Shown here: one piece after another, positions 33,554-43,709 of the stretch | Numbering within the stretch: position 1 is the stretch's first letter | Layout of the letters: each line of letters opens with the position of its first letter | Assembly (NCBI GenBank): GCA_019058425.1 | Contig: JAHPYZ010000034.1 | Coordinates: 1 to 44,770 of the forward strand | Direction: 5' to 3' | DNA length: 44,770 nucleotides | Source of the DNA: Promethearchaeota archaeon | Lineage (GTDB): Archaea; Asgardarchaeota; Lokiarchaeia; Sigyniarchaeales; SOKP01 | Made by a program: the position numbers and the translations under genes | Notes under the pieces: model-generated | Told to the model about the DNA's origin: nothing | Database searches by the model: none | The model's input: only the letters and a program-made list of their open reading frames with translations

Positions 33554-34571
33554 GGACAGTTTGTATTTTTGAAAGTGAATCTGGTGATTTTAGGTCCCAT
33601 TTTTCAAATGGATTAATATATGAATTAATCTCTATTATAGTTTCCTCAAAATTTTTATTTTTATCTAAAATAAGCCTTAGTTTTTGCTTATAAAATGTTT
33701 GGTCATGTAAATTTTTACTTTCAACTTCACTATTGATTAAGATTAAGCCGTAGCTTCTTTTTTTTTCTTTGATTATTAAAAATTCTTCCAAATACAAAAC
33801 TTTCTTATCCTGATAACTTAAATCAATTAAGCTTATACTAGGAAGAATATTATTCTTATTAAAGTTTCTTAATGTCTCAATTATTCGGTTTTCATAATAA
33901 TCTGGTAATATTGCCATAACATAATAAGATGGAATATCTGAAAGATATTTATCCTTTAATGGATCGTCATAATCGAAAGTATAAAGATAAGATTCCTTGA
34001 GATCTTCAGATTGAATTCGTTCTATTATACCTATGCAATAATAATTAATTTTTTTTTTCCAATACATCTTTCTAGCTGAACCGACAGACTGTTCTATAAG
34101 GTTTATACCTCTTGTCAGTTCGGCATCAATAAATTCAGTAAAATTAAATTCATTTCTGTTAATACTCTCATTCACAATTATTCCTTGTATAATACTTGGA
34201 TGAATATAATTAATCAATTTATGGTATATTAGATTGACATCTTCCGTATAAGGTGAACCAATGATAGCAAAAAGATTTGTCATAATTCCCTTAAAAAATT
34301 GTGAAGAATTAAGACAAGTAAAAGATTGGATTATTTCACTCTCAGTTATCTTTTTAAACGAGCTTAATGTTGCTTCAACTCTATTTAAAGTCCACTCTTT
34401 TTCTCGAACCATCCCCTCTGCTAGAAGTAAAGGTCCTAGAAACCTTAACGAGAGTGTTCTAATTTCTAATTTACTCTCATTAGATAAAGACTCATAAAAT
34501 TTTATTTTATCAAAAACTCGCTTTTCTTCATCAGAATAAAATAAACATAAAATTAAGTTTTCAGCATTCAT
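33537..34571 (-). CDS. Unknown protein (pair A)
   Basis: A 344-residue protein. The first 100 residues are helical with LLLAEGMVREKEWTL; the middle (residues about 170-290) alternates strands and helices (YYCIGIIERI, YYVMAILPDYYENRI, YGLILINSE), suggesting an alpha/beta domain. No known motif is visible. Its 3' end overlaps the next gene by 17 bases, which indicates a two-protein unit. The long intergenic gap upstream (34572-34849) probably carries its promoter. I do not recognise it. Confidence 0.6.
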   Translation of the reverse strand: MNAENLILCLFYSDEEKRVFDKIKFYESLSNESKLEIRTLSLRFLGPLLLAEGMVREKEWTLNRVEATLSSFKKITESEIIQSFTCLNSSQFFKGIMTNLFAIIGSPYTEDVNLIYHKLINYIHPSIIQGIIVNESINRNEFNFTEFIDAELTRGINLIEQSVGSARKMYWKKKINYYCIGIIERIQSEDLKESYLYTFDYDDPLKDKYLSDIPSYYVMAILPDYYENRIIETLRNFNKNNILPSISLIDLSYQDKKVLYLEEFLIIKEKKRSYGLILINSEVESKNLHDQTFYKQKLRLILDKNKNFEETIIEINSYINPFEKWDLKSPDSLSKIQTVLDKKK

Positions 34572-34849
34572 TCAAGTTATTTTTTTTTTAATTTTCTATT
34601 TATAAATTTAACAAAAGAATTTTAGTTAAAAAATGTATTTTAGAAGTAATAAAATAAAAAATTAGAACATCTAATAAACCATATATCAAGAACTAATTAA
34701 ATATTTATATTTTCCAGAACCTAATTATATTTATCTAAACATAATTTCTAGTTTGCCCAATTTTAATAAAAAAGGATTTTTATTACTAACATTCTTTTGA
34801 TGGATTAATATTCATAAATTTAATTAATTATTCTACTTTTGAATGTTTT
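34572..34849. other. AT-rich divergent intergenic region
   Basis: About 280 bases with no reading frame of note between the unknown pair (minus) and a Gfo/Idh/MocA gene (plus). It is extremely AT-rich and presumably holds both promoters. I see no convincing RNA gene or repeat. Confidence 0.4.
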
Positions 34850-35950
34850 ATGCTAAATGTTGGGTTAGCTGGAACAGGAGTTATTTTTGATCTAAATATC
34901 TTAGGATATTTAAATCGTGAGGATGTAAAAATCACCTGTTTATGTAATAGAACTGTTGAGAAAGCTAAGAGAAAAAGAAAGAAATTCAACTTAGATTCAA
35001 ATATTCGATTATACTCTGATTATAAGGAAATGATTGATAATGAGGATTTAGATATATTAGAAATATTACTACCTCATCATCTTCACGCTGATGCAACTAT
35101 TCATGCTGCTCAGAAAGGAATAAAAGGTATCTCAGTTCAAAAACCGATGGCTTTAACCTTAGAAGAAGCAGATAATATGATAAATGCTTGCAAGAATTCA
35201 GGCTCAATTCTTTCTATCTATGAGAATTTTGTTTTTGCACCGCATATAATGAAGGCAAAAGAATTATTGGATAATGATTACATTGGTGATCCATCATCAA
35301 TCCGGATTAAGACAGCAATAGGTACAAAGGGTGGTTGGGAGATCCCAGAAAGCGCAGAAATATGGAGAAAAGATCCAAAAAAAATTGGAGGTGGAAGTGA
35401 TGGTTCTCCAATTCTTTTCGATAACGGATGGCATGCTTTTTCATTAGCATGGTGGTTTTTCAATGAAGAAATTGAAAAAGTATTCAGTTGGATAGATAAT
35501 TTTCAAGGACTTGATGCTCCTGCTTATGTAATGTTTAAATACAAACAAGCTAGAGAACATTTAATTCCACAATATGGTAATTTGGAATTTGCATTAATGC
35601 CAGAAATGAATTTCTTAGATTCCAAATATTATCCTGTTGACGAATTTATTGAAATTATAGCTAGTCGTGGTATAATGAAGATAAACCAAGGAACTTCAAT
35701 AGGAAATAAAATGTCTGATTCTGAAATCTTTCCTCCCATCGTAATTATTCGAGATGGAAAGGTAGAAACATATAAAGAATTTCAAAAAGATTGGAGACAT
35801 AGTTTTATTAATGCAACTAATTACTTTATAGATGTAATTAAAAATAATAAAGATCCAATTCTATCTGGTGAACAAGCAAGAGCTATATTGAAATTTAATC
35901 TAGCAGCAATTAAATCTGTTGAACAAGGAAAAGAGATATTTCTTGATTAA
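34850..35950 (+). CDS. Gfo/Idh/MocA-family oxidoreductase (copy 1)
   Basis: A 366-residue NAD(P)-dependent sugar or polyol oxidoreductase. The Rossmann start is VGLAGTGVIFDLNILGYL, and the family motif around the catalytic Lys reads VQKPMALT (EKP in most members). GGGSDGSPILFDNGWHAF supplies the active-site Asp and His region, with His in place of the second catalytic position. It faces a second member of the family, which is convergent with only four bases between their stops. The two share the motifs LPHHLHA and TPHHLHG, so they are paralogues. The substrate is probably a carbohydrate derivative from the neighbouring cluster. Confidence 0.82.
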   Translation: MLNVGLAGTGVIFDLNILGYLNREDVKITCLCNRTVEKAKRKRKKFNLDSNIRLYSDYKEMIDNEDLDILEILLPHHLHADATIHAAQKGIKGISVQKPMALTLEEADNMINACKNSGSILSIYENFVFAPHIMKAKELLDNDYIGDPSSIRIKTAIGTKGGWEIPESAEIWRKDPKKIGGGSDGSPILFDNGWHAFSLAWWFFNEEIEKVFSWIDNFQGLDAPAYVMFKYKQAREHLIPQYGNLEFALMPEMNFLDSKYYPVDEFIEIIASRGIMKINQGTSIGNKMSDSEIFPPIVIIRDGKVETYKEFQKDWRHSFINATNYFIDVIKNNKDPILSGEQARAILKFNLAAIKSVEQGKEIFLD

Positions 35951-35954
35951 GATA

Positions 35955-37220
35955 TTATTCAACTAATAGATCCTTATCATATTTCAATTCTTTAGTAATT
36001 AAACCCGCTTGTTTCCCTTTCTTTAAATCTTTTCTTATTCTTGAAAAATACCTACTTAATTCGGCGGTATTGATATTTTTAGGCTCCTCAACTGAGCATG
36101 AATGGTTTATCTCATTTTCAGAAGTCATTTCTTCCCAAAAAATAGGCCCTTTTTTTTGATCTGAGAGGTGGGCCATTTTAGCAAAAATAGTTAGGCTTTT
36201 TCCTTGTTCTCCATTATAAATAGGGGTTCCTCCACTTTTCATAACTTCAATAAAATGTTCAGTTGAATTAATAAAAGAATATCTCCAATCTCTTGGGAGT
36301 TCGTTTCCATAAGTGTTTACTTCTCCATTATTATATACAATAATAGGAGGAAACTGGGAACTTTTTGAAATAAAATTACCTCCACAAGTACATTGATTTA
36401 TCCACATTAGCCCTTTTGTGCCAGATATTTCAATATATTCATCACATACATAATAGTTAGTTGGATAATATAGATTAGGAGCTATAGTAATCTCAAAAAT
36501 ACCATATCTGGGTGTTTCATCATCATTATTTCTTGGATATCTCCAAATTATATAACTTGGTCCATCCCAGATCGCAGAAAAATAATCAATCCAACTATAT
36601 ACTTGTTCAACTCTTTCTTGACCCATTAGCCAGAGAGCCATTGAAAATTTATGAATTCCATCATCATAAACCCATGGACCACCCCCACAAATATCAAATT
36701 TTCGACGCCATCCAGTTGATTTTAGATCTCTTGGCATACTAGGACCTCCTGCATTAATCGAATTGATTCTAAAATTTAACAAATTTCCAATGATTCCATT
36801 CTCTAATAATTCCTTAGCTCTTAAATACACGGGATAAAATCGAAAATTTTCATATACTTTTAAAATCACCTTTTCTTCTTCACAAACCTTTATCATATTG
36901 TCACAATCTGAGATTGTATGAGCCATTGGTTTTTGAACAGAAATTCCTCTAATACCCTCTTTCGCACAATATTCTGTCATAGGTCCATGAAGGTGATGTG
37001 GAGTTAAAATTTCTACGATATCTAAATCTTCTCGGCTAACCATTTCTTTATAATCAGTGTATATCTTAATAGTTCTTAATCCCCATTGCTCTAGTTTTTC
37101 TCTAGCTTTATTGATATCTGTATCAGAAACAGCAACAATTTCAGTATCGTGTGAATGGAGATAACCTAAAACATTTAAGTTGGCGATATCACCACAACCT
37201 ATTATTCCAACTCTTAACAT
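35955..37220 (-). CDS. Gfo/Idh/MocA-family oxidoreductase (copy 2)
   Basis: A 421-residue paralogue of the adjacent gene. The N terminus is VGIIGCGDIANLNVLGYL, VQKPMAHT holds the conserved Lys, and GGGPWVYDDGIHKFSMAL the catalytic Asp/His region. A 50-residue extension at the C terminus is charged and absent from the other copy. On the minus strand it lies downstream of the sulfatase-like gene (63-base gap), so the two are likely one transcription unit acting on the same sugar material. Confidence 0.82.
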   Translation of the reverse strand: MLRVGIIGCGDIANLNVLGYLHSHDTEIVAVSDTDINKAREKLEQWGLRTIKIYTDYKEMVSREDLDIVEILTPHHLHGPMTEYCAKEGIRGISVQKPMAHTISDCDNMIKVCEEEKVILKVYENFRFYPVYLRAKELLENGIIGNLLNFRINSINAGGPSMPRDLKSTGWRRKFDICGGGPWVYDDGIHKFSMALWLMGQERVEQVYSWIDYFSAIWDGPSYIIWRYPRNNDDETPRYGIFEITIAPNLYYPTNYYVCDEYIEISGTKGLMWINQCTCGGNFISKSSQFPPIIVYNNGEVNTYGNELPRDWRYSFINSTEHFIEVMKSGGTPIYNGEQGKSLTIFAKMAHLSDQKKGPIFWEEMTSENEINHSCSVEEPKNINTAELSRYFSRIRKDLKKGKQAGLITKELKYDKDLLVE

Positions 37221-37282
37221 ATTCTCAAGTGATAACTAGTATTTAATTATATATTAATTTCATTTATAAAAAAAATATGATT

Positions 37283-38710
37283 TTATTTTTCCTTCATCTC
37301 GTACCAATCTTTCATTTCAAATAATTGAGTACCATCTTCTATAAGAAGATCTCCCTTTGCATCTTTTTTGATTATTTCAAAAATTCTATCACAAATATCA
37401 GGATTATCTTCAGATATATCTACATTCCACTCCGGATCCTTTAATAAATCAAAAAGTCGTTGATATTTTCTATTATTAGAAGTAATAAAAGCAAAACTAT
37501 CATCTTTATATAACGTGCATGCATGAAAACCGCAAGTAATATAATTACGGTCTTCGATAATTTGATCATCTTCTTCTATAAATAGTGAAAGATCTATTCC
37601 ATCAAAAATTTCAGGCTTATCTTGATTTAAAAAACCAAAAATTGTAGGTAATATGTCAAAATCATAAACATATGACTCCTTTATTCTTTTTGGACCATTA
37701 AAAGGTCTAGGGGATTTAATCATAAAAGGAATATCAACTAATTCAGGATACATATAATAAGGGATCTTTCCTGTTGCGTTATGTTCTCCAATAGAATGTC
37801 CATGATCACTGATGAAAATTATTAAAGAATCATTATATATTTCCATACTTTTTAATTCATTTATAAAATAACCAAACCACGCATCACATAATGATACTTC
37901 TCCTGCATAACAATCTCTCATATATTGTAATTCTCCATCTGTAAGATAATCGATATCATGACGATAAGCAGGTGTTATTACTCTCCTACCCATATAAGTC
38001 TTATCTACATAAAGATCGAGATATTCTTGAGGAGGATCCCACGGTTCATGTGGATCAAATTCATCAATTAAGCAAAAAGTATTTTTAATTAACAGAGTAT
38101 CTTTAGTAAAGTCAATTGCTTTTTTGAATGTTTTAGCGGGAAAATAGTCTTCCTCTTTTTTTCTGTATTGAATATTTGGTAAATATTTTTTTAATATATG
38201 TTTTTGATACCATCTGCCAGCAAGATGACCACTAACAGTATGTTCTTTCATCATCTTATCAAGTTCAGACTTCCCTTTCCTTAGAAATGCTCTAAATTTA
38301 TCGTTTTCGTGGCCTCTAATCCAATTAAATTGATTATAACCTAAATGAAAATTCATATTCGGTTTAAATTGATGAAATGTACTTGTTATAAATGCTGTTT
38401 TATATCCGAAATTACTTAAATACTCAGAAAGATGTTTCTGTTGAGGTGGGATTGGATGCCATCCTGGGGCCTTAACTAAATCATCAGTTCGAAGCTTTGG
38501 TCTCTCATGGTTAAATGGAAAAGTACGAATTCCAGTATGAATAGCTCTGCGTACTGGTATTGTCGGTAGTGATTCAGGATAAGCTTTATCAAATATAATA
38601 CAATCTTTAGCAAATTCATCAAAATTTGGTGTTTTTATCCATTCATTTCCATAAGTCCTTCCAGTGTGATCTTTCCTCAAGGAGTCAAATATTATTAAAA
38701 AAATTTTCAT
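37283..38710 (-). CDS. Sulfatase-family hydrolase with Thr nucleophile
   Basis: A 475-residue alkaline-phosphatase-superfamily enzyme. Metal motifs are IFDSLRKDH at the N terminus and IFISDHGHSIGEH near residue 305. The activation motif reads T50-I-P-V-R followed by RAIHTG, so the Cys or Ser that becomes formylglycine in true sulfatases is Thr here. Thr is the nucleophile in phosphodiesterase and phosphoglycerol-transferase members of the superfamily. There is no signal peptide, so it acts in the cytosol. A maturase-like radical SAM gene is divergent across a 165-base gap. It could be a phosphoesterase or a maturation-independent sulfatase. Confidence 0.82.
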   Translation of the reverse strand: MKIFLIIFDSLRKDHTGRTYGNEWIKTPNFDEFAKDCIIFDKAYPESLPTIPVRRAIHTGIRTFPFNHERPKLRTDDLVKAPGWHPIPPQQKHLSEYLSNFGYKTAFITSTFHQFKPNMNFHLGYNQFNWIRGHENDKFRAFLRKGKSELDKMMKEHTVSGHLAGRWYQKHILKKYLPNIQYRKKEEDYFPAKTFKKAIDFTKDTLLIKNTFCLIDEFDPHEPWDPPQEYLDLYVDKTYMGRRVITPAYRHDIDYLTDGELQYMRDCYAGEVSLCDAWFGYFINELKSMEIYNDSLIIFISDHGHSIGEHNATGKIPYYMYPELVDIPFMIKSPRPFNGPKRIKESYVYDFDILPTIFGFLNQDKPEIFDGIDLSLFIEEDDQIIEDRNYITCGFHACTLYKDDSFAFITSNNRKYQRLFDLLKDPEWNVDISEDNPDICDRIFEIIKKDAKGDLLIEDGTQLFEMKDWYEMKEK

Positions 38711-38875
38711 GATAATTACACTTCTGGTTAAAAAATTTACTAATGTTTAATCGTGCAAAATAATTATTAGAATCATTCATAATTTCCTTTGATATTAAAA
38801 TTAGAAATTAATTGCAAATAAAAGCTATTTTTAAAAGTTCTTGACAAAAAAATAAATAAAATTAAATATAAGAAT

Positions 38876-40084
38876 ATGAATTCTTTTTCCCTGCTAATAA
38901 AACCGGCTTCAGCAGATTGTAATTTACGATGTGAGTACTGTTTTTATATACAACACCTTGAAAATGTAAAGAGCACTCCTCGAATGTCAGATGAGGTATT
39001 AGAAACGATGATAGCAGGTTATATGCAGACAAACCAAAATAATAACTATGCATTTGGATGGCAGGGAGGAGAACCTATGATTATGGGATTAAAGTTTTAT
39101 CAAAAAGCTATAAAATTTCAAAAACAATATGCACCATCTGGTGCTGTTATAAGTAATGGACTACAAACAAACGGTACTCTTATTACCGATGATTTCGCAC
39201 GATTTCTTGGAGAATACAAATTTCTTCTTGGAGTGAGTCTTGATGGTCCTGAATATCTTCATGATTATTATAGGAAAACAAAAAGTCAAAAGGCTACTCA
39301 CAACTTAGTTCTACGTGGCATTGATTATTTGAGAGAGAATAAGGTTGAATTCAATATTTTAATTCTTGCAAACAATAAAAATGTTAGGAAAGCAAGGGAA
39401 GTTTACCAGTATTTAAGAGAAGAAGGCTTTTACTTTCATCAATATATTCCTTGTGTCGAATTTGATGAGAATAATAATCCAGAGTCTTTCTCCATAACCG
39501 GAGAAGAATGGGGAAATTTTCTCTGTGATCTATTTGATCAATGGATAAAAGAAGATATAAATAAAGTTTCTATTCGACTTTTTGATTCCATTCTTGAATA
39601 TTTGGTGTATGGACGCTATAATGTATGCCACATGGATAAAAATTGTTGCCAATACTTTGTAATTGAATACGATGGAAGTGTTTATCCATGTGATTTTTTT
39701 GTTAGGGATGATCTATTATTAGGAAATGTTCTTTATGATGAATGGGACGTTATTCTAAAATCTCCAATTTATCATAAATTTGGACAGGAAAAATCTAAGT
39801 GGCATCAAATTTGCAATTCATGTCCTTTTATAAATTTATGCCATGGAGATTGTCAAAAATTCCGTATAGGAAACCTTCAAAGCTCAAATAAACTGAGTGT
39901 TTTATGTAACGGATGGAAAAAATTTTATACACATACTTTACCACGGTTTAGGGTCATTGCTGATAGAATAAAAAATAGATATGAAATTAATTCATTATCT
40001 CAAATTAAATCCAAGAAAGTTGGACGTAATTCCCCTTGTCCATGTGGAAGTGGAAAAAAATATAAAAATTGTTGTATGAGATGA
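38876..40084 (+). CDS. Anaerobic sulfatase-maturase-like radical SAM/SPASM protein with SEC-C tail
   Basis: A 402-residue radical SAM enzyme. The cluster motif is CNLRCEYCFY (near residue 20), followed by FGWQGGEPM. A SPASM domain has cysteines in DKNCCQYF, SVYPCDFF, CNSCPF, CHGDC and VLCNGW, which matches anaerobic sulfatase-maturating enzymes that oxidise a Cys or Ser to formylglycine. The last 20 residues are a SEC-C zinc motif (RNSPCPCGSGKKYKNCC), not usual in this family. It is divergent from the sulfatase-like gene and converges on the GH94 gene with a 4-base gap. Confidence 0.85.
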   Translation: MNSFSLLIKPASADCNLRCEYCFYIQHLENVKSTPRMSDEVLETMIAGYMQTNQNNNYAFGWQGGEPMIMGLKFYQKAIKFQKQYAPSGAVISNGLQTNGTLITDDFARFLGEYKFLLGVSLDGPEYLHDYYRKTKSQKATHNLVLRGIDYLRENKVEFNILILANNKNVRKAREVYQYLREEGFYFHQYIPCVEFDENNNPESFSITGEEWGNFLCDLFDQWIKEDINKVSIRLFDSILEYLVYGRYNVCHMDKNCCQYFVIEYDGSVYPCDFFVRDDLLLGNVLYDEWDVILKSPIYHKFGQEKSKWHQICNSCPFINLCHGDCQKFRIGNLQSSNKLSVLCNGWKKFYTHTLPRFRVIADRIKNRYEINSLSQIKSKKVGRNSPCPCGSGKKYKNCCMR

Positions 40085-40088
40085 TATT

Positions 40089-42758
40089 TTAAGACTTTCT
40101 TAATTTCCACCTTAGTGGTTTTTTTAGTTCACTTTTACCATAAAAAACTATTTGTTCTCCTTCAATGTTAATCTCATTTTCTAAATCATTTACTTCTAAT
40201 TTTACGAATTGATTTAATTCATCATATTCGAGTTTCAATGAAACCTTCCAATTACCTTCAACAAGAGGATCATACCATCCAGAATATACATCTTCAGATT
40301 TTTTAAAACCCAATAACGGAGAAGAGAAATCATATATCTCCTCTGGTAAAGATGGAGAAAATTCTAAGCCTTCTTTAGTGAATTTCGCTCCTATCAAATG
40401 TATAATGTTATATAATGGCCAAGCATGTGGATGTAAATTCATAACAGGAAAATCTGTCCAATTTAAACCAAATGGATCTTCTAACATAATTTTTTTATCT
40501 TTTGAATCTCCTGTGATTAAGTATTCAAAAAAATGAGTTTGTCCAGCATATTTTGAGAGATCAGAGTTATATGTATCAGGACCACTCCAGATTCCGTACC
40601 ATATATCAGGAAAAGCCTCTGCGTGAAATGCAAGAGTATTTTTTTTCCATTCATCCCACGCCATTTCAGCATTTAACTGGGATAACGCCCATATTAATGT
40701 ACCGTTAATTGATGGCCAAATTCCCCCATTCACTCGCATGCCAACTTCTCTATTAATATCATCAATATCTTTACTTAGTATCCTTGCTCCAATCTTAGAC
40801 GGTTTTCGTAATAACTTGTCAATATTATTTGTTAAAACTGGAATCCAATTATTTTCAACAGCATCTCCTATAATAGCCCATGGTTGAGGTTCTAACCATA
40901 GTATATCGTCTCCAATCCAACCTAATTCGTCAGTAAACCACGCTCGCTTAAACCATTTTTCATTCCACTGAACTTTAACAGCCTTTTTCAAAGATTCGGC
41001 ATAATTAATGACTTTATCGACCATATCAAAATTTTCAACGAAACTCAACAACTCCGCAAATTTACTAAGAACATAAATCGCCATAGTAGTGTTTAGAATA
41101 CTTTCTCCATGAGTTCTGACCTCCTCTTGTTTTTCTTCGGGCACAAAACCCATTACAGCACCATCATTCCAATCACCCGTAGAAATTCTTTGAAGGCCAT
41201 GCTTTCCAGTTCCAGTGATTTCTGTAAAGTGATTATAAAACACTATTAGCATTTTTAAAATTGTTGATGTTTTAACTTCTTTACCATAAAGAGGATACAA
41301 TGGAATTCCTTCCTTTAAAAATCCTTTATCTCTTGTAGCTATTATGTATTCACTAGTAACCCATAGTACCCATAATTCAAGATCACTAGGAAAAATTGGT
41401 AAAGGTATAATCATTCCATTACCGATAACTCCATAGGGGATTTCTCCATCTTCTTTAACTGTTTTTAAAATGTATCTTATAATTTCTTTAACAATTTTGG
41501 GCTCGCAAAAAATAAAAGGTAATGCATGCTGTAGTGGATCTCGTGCTGCTATCTGAGTTCCCATGATATATTGATAAACATGACCTTGAGAAAGAATGTG
41601 CTCTTTGAAATAATCATCAAACGTCATAGCACTACGTAAATAATAATTGTGCCATATAGTTTCACGTTCTACCCAAGCTTCTTTAGGAATAGTCAATTTA
41701 ACTATATTTCTTTTCCAACTTTTAACAGAATACTCCCATTGATTGTAAATTTCTTTCTTATAGCTTTCTAAAATGTGATCAAAAAAAAAGCCATTAGGCA
41801 AATAACCATAAGCAAAATATAAAGTTCGACTTTCATTAGGTTTTAAATGTAATTTTTTTTCTACTATCATAGCACTTTTATCATTTTTAGTATCTAAATT
41901 AGAAGGAAGATTTCCTTTAACACCATCAGGAAACTCAACTCCTCCTTTTCCGAAAAATTCAAATCCATCTGTACTAAAATCTTCAATAGGTCCATTTAAT
42001 GAAATCAGGAAGGTCTGAATTGAATTTATGCTTTCATACACAGGTTTGGGGGTATTTTTCTTATTCTTTTCCTTTCGACCTTGAAAATGTTTAGCGTCTA
42101 ATAACCCAGTATTACCTATTAATTTAAATTCATGAGAAAAGTGTGAGCTAAATTCTCTTCGTTTTATATTCATTGACGAAAGATCTTTGTTCCCCCAAGC
42201 TCTCCAATATGCAACTGCTGAAAATTGAATCATTTTACATCCCCAATATTCTATCCACCGTAAATCTTTTGATTGCTCAGTATTATTTGAAATTGTAACT
42301 TGAGAAATAAGAAAAGGATCATCTCCATAAGGTGCAAAAATAACTTGATCCACCGATAAGTTATGCGATTTAACAATTTTACGGAAATAACCAATCCCAA
42401 AAATTCGATCGAATGATTCTTCATTTCCTGAATAAAATGTACTTAATACATTTTCTCCATCAACTAAATATCCAAAACCTCCTGCGAACTGATTATGCTC
42501 GGGATCATAATCATTAAGGAATTTGGGACACCCTTCATCTTGACGAACTTGAATATAACCAAAATTTGAAGCAACTCCAACTAAGCGATCATTTCCAACT
42601 TGGTGCAGATGTTCTCTATTAGAGCGCAATTTTTCATTTAAAGGAGTAATTGCTTTAGGATCATTAATTTGGTTACAAGTATAATAATAAGCTGGTAATC
42701 CAAATTCATCTTCAATCCACTCACCAAAATGACCAGAACCAAATGTTTTTTTTGACAT
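40089..42758 (-). CDS. GH94-type glycoside phosphorylase
   Basis: An 889-residue protein of the cellobiose/chitobiose phosphorylase group. The N-terminal beta-sandwich holds GHFGEWIEDEFG and FNxxD-type sequence (PKFLNDYDPEHN). The (alpha/alpha)6 barrel carries GTQIAARDPLQHALPF and RISTGDWNDGAVMG, whose DWND holds the catalytic acid Asp of GH94. Such enzymes split a glucosidic bond with phosphate to give a sugar-1-phosphate, saving ATP. There is no signal peptide, so it works on imported disaccharides or oligosaccharides. Substrate unknown. Neighbours are carbohydrate enzymes. Confidence 0.8.
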   Translation of the reverse strand: MSKKTFGSGHFGEWIEDEFGLPAYYYTCNQINDPKAITPLNEKLRSNREHLHQVGNDRLVGVASNFGYIQVRQDEGCPKFLNDYDPEHNQFAGGFGYLVDGENVLSTFYSGNEESFDRIFGIGYFRKIVKSHNLSVDQVIFAPYGDDPFLISQVTISNNTEQSKDLRWIEYWGCKMIQFSAVAYWRAWGNKDLSSMNIKRREFSSHFSHEFKLIGNTGLLDAKHFQGRKEKNKKNTPKPVYESINSIQTFLISLNGPIEDFSTDGFEFFGKGGVEFPDGVKGNLPSNLDTKNDKSAMIVEKKLHLKPNESRTLYFAYGYLPNGFFFDHILESYKKEIYNQWEYSVKSWKRNIVKLTIPKEAWVERETIWHNYYLRSAMTFDDYFKEHILSQGHVYQYIMGTQIAARDPLQHALPFIFCEPKIVKEIIRYILKTVKEDGEIPYGVIGNGMIIPLPIFPSDLELWVLWVTSEYIIATRDKGFLKEGIPLYPLYGKEVKTSTILKMLIVFYNHFTEITGTGKHGLQRISTGDWNDGAVMGFVPEEKQEEVRTHGESILNTTMAIYVLSKFAELLSFVENFDMVDKVINYAESLKKAVKVQWNEKWFKRAWFTDELGWIGDDILWLEPQPWAIIGDAVENNWIPVLTNNIDKLLRKPSKIGARILSKDIDDINREVGMRVNGGIWPSINGTLIWALSQLNAEMAWDEWKKNTLAFHAEAFPDIWYGIWSGPDTYNSDLSKYAGQTHFFEYLITGDSKDKKIMLEDPFGLNWTDFPVMNLHPHAWPLYNIIHLIGAKFTKEGLEFSPSLPEEIYDFSSPLLGFKKSEDVYSGWYDPLVEGNWKVSLKLEYDELNQFVKLEVNDLENEINIEGEQIVFYGKSELKKPLRWKLRKS

Positions 42759-42913
42759 TTTTAAAGGAATGATGATTATTAGATGTTTTATATTAAGTTT
42801 TTGTGATTATAAGAATTCTCATATTCTTATTTGTAATAAAAACTCATCTGTTAATAAAGTCTTTAAAGTAAGAATACTTTTTTGGTTTATTAATTAAACT
42901 AATTGATACTAAA

Positions 42914-43663
42914 ATGACAGATATTTTCACTGACTTCGGAATTGTCGGACTTACATTCTTTTACATCCTTTTAACAATTTTTATTCCCCTAATATTATAT
43001 AAAAAGGAAAAAATAACAAAATTTGCAGCACGAAAATCAGTACATATGTTCGCGGGATTAGCAGTTTTAAGCTCTCCTTTTTATTTTTGGCCATTTTGGC
43101 CAACAATTATTGCGGGTACCTTGACTATATTAGTATATTTCAGCTCAAAAGAATCAAAGGTAAAACAATTAAAAGATTTATACAATGCAATATCTGAAGA
43201 ACAAGAGGAAGGACTAAAGAGAGCTTTTCTTCAAGGTCCATTTTTCTACTGCCTTTCAATTACTTCTTTAGTACTAATTTTTGGAATTTTTGCTCGAGAC
43301 CGATTCTATTTTCCCATCGCTGGAGTATTATTAATGATAGTCGCTGATACTTTAGCTTCAGTTATAGGAAAACGCTGGGGAAAGATAAGTATAAGTTTAC
43401 CCTGGACCAATTCAAAGAGAACTCTTGAAGGGTCATTAACATTCTTTATTTCAGCTTTTCTGTTATGTTTTCTCTCTTTTTTTCTCTTTGGCTTGTTAAT
43501 TCCTGCTTTTCAAGAGCCATTAATGTTACCCACGATTTTAATATATTCTTTAATTACCAGTGCTATAGCAACTATAATCGAATTGATTTCTCCAAGCACA
43601 CTTGATGATTTGACGGTACCAATAGGCAGTACTTTGATAATTTATCTCCTAACTTTAATTTAA
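42914..43663 (+). CDS. Polyprenol/phytol kinase-like membrane protein
   Basis: A 249-residue integral membrane protein with about seven TM segments of the dolichol-kinase/phytol-kinase (CTP-transferring) group. Conserved polar spots are AARKSVHMFAG near residue 43, VADTLASVIGKRWGK in the second half, SKRTLEGSL and ISPSTLDDLTVPI, which form the CTP-binding surface in the family. It probably phosphorylates an isoprenoid alcohol. The geranylgeranyl reductase gene begins 46 bases downstream, supporting a role in archaeal isoprenoid or lipid recycling. Confidence 0.78.
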   Translation: MTDIFTDFGIVGLTFFYILLTIFIPLILYKKEKITKFAARKSVHMFAGLAVLSSPFYFWPFWPTIIAGTLTILVYFSSKESKVKQLKDLYNAISEEQEEGLKRAFLQGPFFYCLSITSLVLIFGIFARDRFYFPIAGVLLMIVADTLASVIGKRWGKISISLPWTNSKRTLEGSLTFFISAFLLCFLSFFLFGLLIPAFQEPLMLPTILIYSLITSAIATIIELISPSTLDDLTVPIGSTLIIYLLTLI

Positions 43664-43709
43664 CATTTTTCAATTTTTTATTCTTAATATTTATATAAGA
43701 TATCTTGAT

